Source: an uncultured Alphaproteobacteria bacterium (GTDB taxonomy: Bacteria > Pseudomonadota > Alphaproteobacteria > RF32 > CAG-239). From it: DNA of 10,856 bases. The position numbers were made by a program, and so were the translations under genes. The notes beneath the pieces were generated by a model. That model was not told where the DNA came from. It did not search any database and worked only from the letters and a program-made list of their open reading frames with translations. Positions 7,666 through 10,856 of the stretch are shown piece after piece (position 1 is the first letter of the stretch; every line of letters starts with the position of its first letter). The stretch is taken from assembly GCA_900551585.1 (NCBI GenBank), contig URWU01000031.1, positions 1 through 10,856 of the forward strand, given 5' to 3'.

Positions 7666-7670
7666 AAGGA
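7666..7670 (+). promoter_or_regulatory. Ribosome binding site deciding the GTG start at 7678
   Basis: AAGGA lies seven bases before GTG 7678. The alternative TTG at 7615 has no such site, and the 21 extra residues it would add have no counterpart in the paralogue at 8382. Confidence 0.7.
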
Positions 7671-7677
7671 TAAACAA

Positions 7678-8262
7678 GTGAGTGATAATCAGGACAGATT
7701 TGAAGAAGAGCGCCAAGAAGTCTTAAGGCTGGCCAAGCACGGAATAGAGACAAATATTCCGCTTAAGCCGGCGCAGAAAAAATATCTCAAAAATCTGCTG
7801 CTGTTCTCGCTGATGCGGGCTTCCAACAACCAGACCGTCACCAAGCCGAATTTTATTAATCTCGTAAAAAAACTTTTTAAAAAATATGTCGTCAAAATTG
7901 TGCATGGCAGCGTTAAAAAAATGCCGAATCACAATCCTTTGGAAGACGAGGATTTTTATGATGAAAATTTGGAAGTGGAAATCAATAATATTATCGCCAA
8001 TGAGCAGCTTTTAGATTTGCAGCTCATTCAGCAGAGTCTGACGCCGCAGAATATTATCGGGCAAATCCGCCAGCTTTCGGACGGCCTCCAGACCCAGCAA
8101 GTGATAAAAAGGATTATGACCCTGCGCGAAATCAATTCCAACCACCGCGAAACGCCAGATGAAGCCCGTATGAGAGAAAAACGCCAGCGTGAATATCAGC
8201 GCCAAAGACAAAACCAACGGGTGATGGTCCGGCAGCGCGAACGCGGCGGCCGCAGCTGGTAG
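7678..8262 (+). CDS. Hypothetical protein, 194 residues, paralogue of the 8382 gene
   Basis: I do not recognise a named family. Residues 22-76 (from GIETNIPL to VVKIVH) align without gaps to residues 20-74 of the next gene's product, with 22 of 55 positions identical by my hand alignment. Similarity continues ungapped to an FYDEN/FFEEN motif (93-97) and, with a small gap, to about residue 126. The protein looks helical and soluble, with no signal peptide or membrane segment. The last 35 residues are extremely rich in Arg, Gln and Glu (REKRQREYQRQRQ), suggesting a disordered or nucleic-acid-contacting tail. The GTG start is chosen from the AAGGA site and the paralogue alignment; the frame stays open upstream to a TTG at 7615. 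It is transcribed divergently from the 493-residue gene and lies 119 bases before its paralogue. Confidence 0.8.
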   Translation: MSDNQDRFEEERQEVLRLAKHGIETNIPLKPAQKKYLKNLLLFSLMRASNNQTVTKPNFINLVKKLFKKYVVKIVHGSVKKMPNHNPLEDEDFYDENLEVEINNIIANEQLLDLQLIQQSLTPQNIIGQIRQLSDGLQTQQVIKRIMTLREINSNHRETPDEARMREKRQREYQRQRQNQRVMVRQRERGGRSW

Positions 8263-8312
8263 TTTTTTATCGAGCCGCTTATTCTGAAAAATTTATCAAA
8301 AACCATAAAAAT

Positions 8313-8341
8313 TTGTCTAGATTCAGGCCCAAAAATATGCT
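8313..8341 (+). promoter_or_regulatory. Candidate promoter of the 8382 gene
   Basis: TTGTCT (8313-8318) and TATGCT (8336-8341) are 17 bases apart, followed by a leader of about 35 bases. A second -10-like TATATT starts at 8341 but would be too far from the same -35. A separate promoter here would mean the two paralogues are not strictly one operon. Confidence 0.4.
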
Positions 8342-8381
8342 ATATTAAGTCCATAATTGGAAAAAGAATAAGGCTGAACTT

Positions 8382-9092
8382 ATGAACTATCCCGATTTAA
8401 ATGCTGCAAAGGAGCGGCTTTACCAGCAAACGAAAGGCGGTATTTTTACTAACTTTCCGCTGCGTTACGGACAGTTTCAGAGCCTGAAGAAATTAAAATA
8501 CAGTGCCATTATGCGCGCGGCCGATGAACCGGCTGCCAACGGGCTGAATCTTCCCTATCTTTCAAATCAGATTTTTCATAAAGACGTTGTGAATATTGTT
8601 CACAACGAAGCGGTTTTTGATGCCAACCGCCAGCGCCGCGAAACCAGACAGTTCTTTGAGGAAAATATCATTGTTGAGGGGCCGAATCTGCTGGCTGCGG
8701 AGAGAGTAAGCGAAAACCTGATGAAAGCGCTGTCCGAGGAAAATATCCATAAATATATGGTTAATGTGACCGGCTACGGCACAGAGAACATCAAGTTCCG
8801 CGATTTGGTCGAGAAAGAACGCGCCGTACAAGCAGGAAAAGTCCAGCGCAGCGCCCAGCTCAGAGATGAGGCATTGGTCAGCCTGATTGACCTGAACAAA
8901 GAGCTTTTGGAAGATTTACGCGCCCAGCGTCAGGAACCGAAAGCGGCAGCAAAAGGCAAAGAGCCGGATATTGAAAATGCCGAATATACAATCGCTCCCG
9001 ACCTGCCGCAGCGTGATTTGAGAATTTTAACACCGTTTGAACAAAGACTTATCCGTTCGCGGCAAATGGAACGCGACCGTTTCAGAGCATAG
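8382..9092 (+). CDS. Hypothetical protein, 236 residues, paralogue of the 7678 gene
   Basis: I do not recognise a named family. Residues 20-74 (GIFTNFPL ... VVNIVH) match the preceding gene's product without gaps. Conserved signature residues are GI.TN.PL, LK.L, MRA, F.K.VV.IVH and F(Y/F)(D/E)EN. The middle (about 100-185) is helical. A low-complexity Ala/Lys/Pro-rich stretch lies near 188-200, and the C-terminus is charged and basic (RSRQMERDRFR). There is no signal peptide or membrane helix, so it is probably cytosolic. TAAGG lies eight bases before the ATG. Base composition resembles the conserved genes of the window, unlike the nearby 493-residue gene. The gene ends about 20 bases before a shared hairpin terminator. 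Confidence 0.85.
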   Translation: MNYPDLNAAKERLYQQTKGGIFTNFPLRYGQFQSLKKLKYSAIMRAADEPAANGLNLPYLSNQIFHKDVVNIVHNEAVFDANRQRRETRQFFEENIIVEGPNLLAAERVSENLMKALSEENIHKYMVNVTGYGTENIKFRDLVEKERAVQAGKVQRSAQLRDEALVSLIDLNKELLEDLRAQRQEPKAAAKGKEPDIENAEYTIAPDLPQRDLRILTPFEQRLIRSRQMERDRFRA

Positions 9093-9113
9093 AAAATCAG
9101 TAACAAATGATAA

Positions 9114-9140
9114 AAAAGCCCCGTTTTTAACGGGGCTTTT
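9114..9140. terminator. Bidirectional rho-independent terminator
   Basis: AAAAGCCCCGTT (9114-9125) and AACGGGGCTTTT (9129-9140) form a perfect 12-bp stem with a TTT loop. On the minus strand it is followed by six U residues, and on the plus strand by only four, so it should be stronger for the rlmN transcript. It separates convergent rlmN from the 8382 gene. Confidence 0.9.
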
Positions 9141-9164
9141 GCAATTATAATGTGAAAGGATAAT

Positions 9165-10241
9165 TTATTTTTTTTGTTCTTCTTTTTTTGACTTCAACTG
9201 GCCGCAAGCGGCTAAAATATCCTGACCGCGTGCCACGCGTATCGGCGCCGCGAATCCGAATTTTTGCAATTCACGCGAAAAAGCAAAGGCACGGTTACGC
9301 GATGACGGCTGATAATCGCAGCCCGGCCACGGATTGAACGGAATCAGGTTAAACTTGGCGTCAATTTTATAAGTCTTCATTAAATCAACCAGCTCATGCG
9401 CTGCTTCAAGAGAATCATTCAAACCGTCCAGAAGCAGATATTCAAAAGTGATATATTTGCTGTGAGCAGCCCGTTTTTGAAATTCCTGACAGGCTTTCAA
9501 AACCTCGTCAAGCGGATATTTTTTATTAATCGGCATAATCCGGCTGCGGGTTTCATCATTGGAGGCATGGAGACTGATTGCCAGACGGCAGCCGACTTCG
9601 GTGGCAACATCCGGAATATGCGGAACAATACCGGAAGTGGACAAAGTGATTTTGCGTTTGGAAATGGCAACGCCGTCACCGTCAGATAAAATATTTAAAG
9701 CTTTGAAAGTGTTTTCGACATTATGCAGCGGTTCGCCCATGCCCATTACGACAATATTTGACAGATAGCGGGTCTCGTCTGTCGGGGTCGGCCATTCGTT
9801 ATAGGCATCGCGCGCAACCAAAAACTGCGAAACAATTTCGCCGGCAGTCAGATTGCGGGTAATTCTTTGTGAGCCGGTGTGGCAGAAAGTGCAGCCGACG
9901 GCACAACCGACCTGGGTTGAAATGCAAACGGTGCCGCGGTCTTCTTCCGGGATATAAACGGTTTCAATCCGCTGACCGTCGGCAAATTCCAACAGCCATT
10001 TATGGGTTTTATCGCTTGAGACCTGCTCGGCAACAATTTTCGGACGTGTAATCGTAAACTTTTCGGCCAGTTTGGCGCGCAAATCCTTGCTCAGATTGCT
10101 CATCTGCTCAAAAGACGTTGCACCCCGATGATAAAGCCAGTGCCAAAGCTGTTTGGCGCGGAAAGGTTTTTCGCCGATGTCGGCAAAGGCCTGATTTAAT
10201 TCATCTTTGGAAAGGCCGATCAGTTCGATTTTTTCGCTCAT
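9165..10241 (-). CDS. rlmN: 23S rRNA/tRNA adenine-C2 methyltransferase RlmN
   Basis: This radical SAM enzyme methylates C2 of A2503 in 23S rRNA and of A37 in some tRNAs, affecting translational accuracy. The protein has 358 residues from the chosen start. The 4Fe-4S motif CxxxCxxC is C113, C117 and C120. The two catalytic cysteines of the family are C106 (in TVCISTQ) and C346 (in DILAACGQL), and C106 is seven residues before C113, as in E. coli. The SAM-contacting VVMGMGEPL motif is at 164-172. The start at 10241 lies two bases after the ialB stop and gives the usual short N-terminus. An upstream in-frame ATG (10259) would add six residues and overlap ialB by 16 bases, with no ribosome site. 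The C-terminal tail is Lys/Glu/Gln-rich. The gene is probably co-transcribed with ialB and translationally coupled to it. Confidence 0.96.
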   Translation of the reverse strand: MSEKIELIGLSKDELNQAFADIGEKPFRAKQLWHWLYHRGATSFEQMSNLSKDLRAKLAEKFTITRPKIVAEQVSSDKTHKWLLEFADGQRIETVYIPEEDRGTVCISTQVGCAVGCTFCHTGSQRITRNLTAGEIVSQFLVARDAYNEWPTPTDETRYLSNIVVMGMGEPLHNVENTFKALNILSDGDGVAISKRKITLSTSGIVPHIPDVATEVGCRLAISLHASNDETRSRIMPINKKYPLDEVLKACQEFQKRAAHSKYITFEYLLLDGLNDSLEAAHELVDLMKTYKIDAKFNLIPFNPWPGCDYQPSSRNRAFAFSRELQKFGFAAPIRVARGQDILAACGQLKSKKEEQKK

Positions 10242-10243
10242 GG

Positions 10244-10762
10244 TTATTTCTTCTTGCATTTATTGCTGATGGCTTTGTAAGCCTGAGAAAAGCCGGCCAG
10301 AGAATAAGTGTCTTTGGTTGCGGTGCCTTTTGAAGACGTGCCGTGAACAATCATGCGGGTGCCGCGTTTCATGGCGGCGACAATCTCTTTGTCGGTTTTG
10401 TCGCTGGTGGCCCAGGCTTTGTCACCGCTGACAAATAACTTGTCAAAAGTATCATTGCCGATTTTGACCACAACTTTGGATTCAGGTTTATAAGTATAAC
10501 CGGCGTTGATATTGACCACATCATAACTCTTGTCGGCCGGACGATGAGTGATGACTGTGTAAATGTCGCCGCGTTTAGTATATTTGCCCTCGTCTTTTTT
10601 CGGGGTTGAAGCCATATAACAGGTCAGGCCGCCGGCATCCTGATAGTAATAAGCGACCCAGTCGTCATACTCGCCCAACAGCTTGGGAACCAAGGTGGAA
10701 ACGGCATTGGCGTTTCCGGCCATGAACAGTCCCAACAAAGCCAAAGATAAAAATTTTTTCAT
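10244..10762 (-). CDS. ialB: Invasion-associated locus B (IalB) family secreted protein
   Basis: This 172-residue protein belongs to the IalB family, common in alphaproteobacteria. In Bartonella a member is linked to erythrocyte invasion, but most members occur in non-pathogens and the general function is unknown. Residues 1-20 are a signal peptide (MKKF... cut after ANA), so it is periplasmic or exported. Family features include the early C48, the VVNINAGYTYKP segment, GDKAWA, IVAAMKRG and the C-terminal GTSSKGT..DTYSLAGF block ending with C169. C48 and C169 may form a disulfide. The true start is ATG 10762, with a weak site (GTGAG) upstream. The reading frame continues upstream through the sequencing adapter to 10837, adding a false MGSEMCIRDS... 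start. The stop is two bases before rlmN. Only 46 genomic bases lie upstream, so the promoter is probably cut off, although TATTAT (minus strand, 10807-10802) could be its -10. Confidence 0.9.
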   Translation of the reverse strand: MKKFLSLALLGLFMAGNANAVSTLVPKLLGEYDDWVAYYYQDAGGLTCYMASTPKKDEGKYTKRGDIYTVITHRPADKSYDVVNINAGYTYKPESKVVVKIGNDTFDKLFVSGDKAWATSDKTDKEIVAAMKRGTRMIVHGTSSKGTATKDTYSLAGFSQAYKAISNKCKKK

Positions 10763-10808
10763 TGTTACATACTCACTTTCTAACATTAAAAGGTATTTTT
10801 GATAATAG

Positions 10809-10856
10809 CTGTCTCTTATACACATCTCCGAGCCCACGAGACGGAGCTACATCTCG
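10809..10856 (-). other. Nextera i7-side adapter with index (not genomic)
   Basis: Bases 10809-10827 are the reverse complement of the Tn5 mosaic end, and 10828-10842 the Nextera read-2 adapter. Bases 10843-10850 (GGAGCTAC) occupy the i7 index position and, from memory, equal Nextera index N718. The last six (ATCTCG) begin the P7 sequence. The genomic insert ends at 10808. This is library sequence and should be trimmed. Confidence 0.98.

Noticed and set aside
7615..7677. Longer reading frame for the first paralogue starting at TTG 7615
   Set aside because: There is no ribosome site before this TTG, and the added residues have no match in the paralogue. GTG 7678 has AAGGA at good spacing, and a candidate promoter lies inside the extension.
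8243..8268. GC-rich palindrome and T-run at the end of the first paralogue as a terminator
   Set aside because: The best stem is only four base pairs with a three-base loop, and the T-run begins nine bases after it. This is too weak to call.
38..10808. Nearly identical insert ends (ATATAATAG at 38-46, TGATAATAG at 10800-10808), as if one Tn5 cut had opened a circular molecule of about 10.8 kb
   Set aside because: A single cut in a circle would give nine identical bases at both ends, but only the last seven match. The content is ordinary chromosomal housekeeping genes, so an AT-rich coincidence is more likely. Mapping reads across the joined ends would settle it.

Overview
The window is a piece of alphaproteobacterial chromosome, genomic from about base 38 to base 10808. 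Both ends are Illumina Nextera adapter, not genome. Three things suggest an alphaproteobacterium of moderate GC: the gene order gpmI-envC-ctpA-divergent polysaccharide deacetylase-rppH, an IalB-family secreted protein, and the protein sequences themselves. Three of the four 60-base lines I hand-counted in the conserved and paralogue genes are near 50% GC. An uncultured, host-associated alphaproteobacterium is plausible, but that is an inference from memory of similar genomes and I could not search.

Layout. Bases 38-170 are a leader with a palindromic repeat and a second hairpin. Bases 171-5993 hold five tightly packed plus-strand genes that look like one operon: gpmI (glycolysis), envC (amidase activator), ctpA (periplasmic S41 protease), a membrane-anchored divergent polysaccharide deacetylase, and rppH (RNA 5' pyrophosphohydrolase). 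Gaps are 33, 19 and 15 bases, then a 1-base overlap. A perfect 15-bp bidirectional terminator (5973-6008) closes the operon. A convergent minus-strand gene (6027-7508) encodes an unrecognised 493-residue helical protein and is clearly more AT-rich than its neighbours. Across a 169-base divergent intergenic region come two plus-strand genes of unknown function (7678-8262 and 8382-9092). Their N-terminal halves are paralogous. A second bidirectional hairpin terminator (9114-9140) separates them from a minus-strand pair, ialB (10762-10244) followed two bases later by rlmN (10241-9165).

How the genes work together. The envC-ctpA-deacetylase block fits envelope and peptidoglycan remodelling around cell division, and gpmI and rppH ride in the same transcript. 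RppH (called IalA in Bartonella) and IalB both occur here, about 4 kb apart instead of adjacent.

I see no phage, transposon, CRISPR, tRNA, rRNA or recognisable defence system. The most novel content is the paralogous pair of unknown genes and the AT-rich 493-residue protein beside them. The most practical finding is the adapter sequence. It creates a false N-terminus (MGSEMCIRDS...) on the IalB reading frame.
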